From contig CM068322.1 in NCBI GenBank assembly GCA_034766995.1, positions 33,667,939-33,731,938 of the forward strand: a stretch of DNA of 64,000 nt, written 5' to 3'. The position numbers and the translations under genes were made by a program. The stretch is from Acanthacorydalis orientalis. Taxonomy: Eukaryota > Arthropoda > Insecta > Megaloptera > Corydalidae. Under the pieces are notes generated by a model. The model was not told the DNA's origin and searched no databases. It saw only the letters and a list, made by a program, of their open reading frames with translations. Of this stretch, positions 63,150 to 64,000 are shown in pieces. The number at the start of each line of letters is the position of its first letter. Position 1 is the stretch's first letter.

Positions 63150-63590
63150 AAACAAAATATATTTAATCAAAATAAACTCCATCGGCTTCAACGGTCTTTC
63201 GCCAACGAGAAATTAGATTGTTTATCCCATTTTTTTTAAATAAAAATCGACACTTTTAGAGCTTATAAAGTCTTCGAATCCTTGAATAACTTCTGTTTGG
63301 TTTCGGATTTTTTTGTTTCTTGAATAATATTCCAAGTGGCGAAAAAGATGACAGTCTGTCGTTGAAAGGTCTAGCGAATAAGGGGGATGCGGTAAAATTT
63401 CATAATTTGACGAATTTAATTCGGAAATTGTGTGTTCGAGATGTGTGTGGTCGAGCATTGTCTCGCAGTAGTATCGGTCCATATATATTGATCAGCATTG
63501 GCTGTTTTGTTTATAATTTTTCATTCATATTGTCGATTTCACGACAATATGACTCAGCCGTAATTTCTTCGCCTGATTTTCAAAAAGAAT
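63150..63590 (-). pseudogene. Mariner transposase C-terminal relic
   Basis: Minus-strand frames give, in order, EEITAESYC, an in-frame stop, LLRDNARPHTS (second catalytic Asp), a frame change, then LPHPPYSLDLSTTDCHLFRH (the D34D region), FEDFISSKSVDFY, a frame disruption, and NLISRWRKTVEADGVYFD-stop near 63,160. The first catalytic Asp region and the N-terminus are missing. At least one stop and two frame breaks show it is dead. It is a different mariner lineage from the element at 60.46 kb. Terminal repeats were not found with confidence. Confidence 0.8.
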
Positions 63591-63599
63591 AATTGATTA

Positions 63600-64000
63600 T
63601 TCCTTTATTTGTCCAACCTTGTTTGTACAACCTAATATAAATGCAAGTAGCAGTTAGCAAGTATTGAACTTTTTTGTAACAGAAATGTGCGTGTGCTTTG
63701 CGACAGACTAAAAAAAGATTTGTGAAACTTGATTCTTTCCCGTTCAACTTCATCGCAACCAATCAGAACATGTCCAAGATATGTATACGGGACTGATTTC
63801 CACTTATACACAGAAACGCTGCTGTGACATTTTAATCTGACACTTTATACATCCGTTTGCTGTTTCAAATACAAACTGTTTCTAGTGTTCACTTGTATTT
63901 TTCTTAGACCTTTTCGACATGATTTTAAATCGTTACAGAGCAGCTTCTTTTTAACACGAATTAAAATTTTAATAAATCAACAGCCAGGACGTGCAAAGAA
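63600..64000. other. Gene-free right edge
   Basis: No recognisable exon, element or RNA gene in the last 400 bp. Confidence 0.4.

Overview
This window is eukaryotic nuclear DNA, almost certainly from an insect. It carries spliced genes with GT..AG introns (several only 56-62 bp), a pickpocket-type DEG/ENaC channel (a family expanded in insects), mariner, hAT, Penelope-like and LINE debris, and very AT-rich spacers with more than 20 long (AT)n tracts. A hemipteran is possible from the transposon flavour, but the sequence does not prove the order. There are no bacterial operons, CRISPR arrays, rRNA genes or confident tRNAs.

Layout. (1) 1-22,050 is gene-poor and AT-rich. It holds a fold-back repeat at the left edge, many copies of one palindromic repeat family, (AT)n arrays, direct and tandem duplications, and two CpG-rich islands (about 10.14-10.77 kb and 13.40-13.89 kb) that look like promoters or 5' exons but encode nothing I recognise. 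(2) 22,160-50,895 is a compact gene cluster. In order: an unrecognised 895-residue helical protein (-); MTHFSD, a cyclo-ligase-like domain plus RRM (+); a pickpocket sodium channel (-); WRNIP1 AAA+ ATPase (-), divergent from NSMCE1 (+) over only 201 bp; UBLCP1 proteasome phosphatase (+); and INPP5F/Sac2 phosphoinositide phosphatase (+). I rebuilt the exons of all seven by hand. Reading phase is consistent across every junction, giving proteins of about 895, 480, 510, 507, 241, 334 and 1,288 residues. (3) 50,900-56,500 is 3'-UTR-like and AT-rich sequence. (4) 56,500-64,000 is a transposon graveyard: a LINE reverse-transcriptase tail, an internally deleted mariner with both TIRs, a Penelope-like GIY-YIG remnant and a second mariner relic, plus CpG-rich patches and one possible CUB-domain exon.

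Function. Two adjacent divergent genes, WRNIP1 and NSMCE1, both act in replication-fork and DNA-damage maintenance and probably share a promoter. The other genes are unrelated housekeeping or signalling genes: RNA binding, proteasome dephosphorylation, endosomal PI4P turnover and a cation channel.

The most interesting signal is a dispersed palindromic repeat (about 300-350 bp, two inverted halves). It has more than 20 copies here and at least five lie in introns of the pickpocket gene. One copy fills the 334-bp third intron almost exactly from donor to acceptor, as an introner-like element would. Another copy is split by a 167-bp hAT-type MITE with a perfect 8-bp target duplication.
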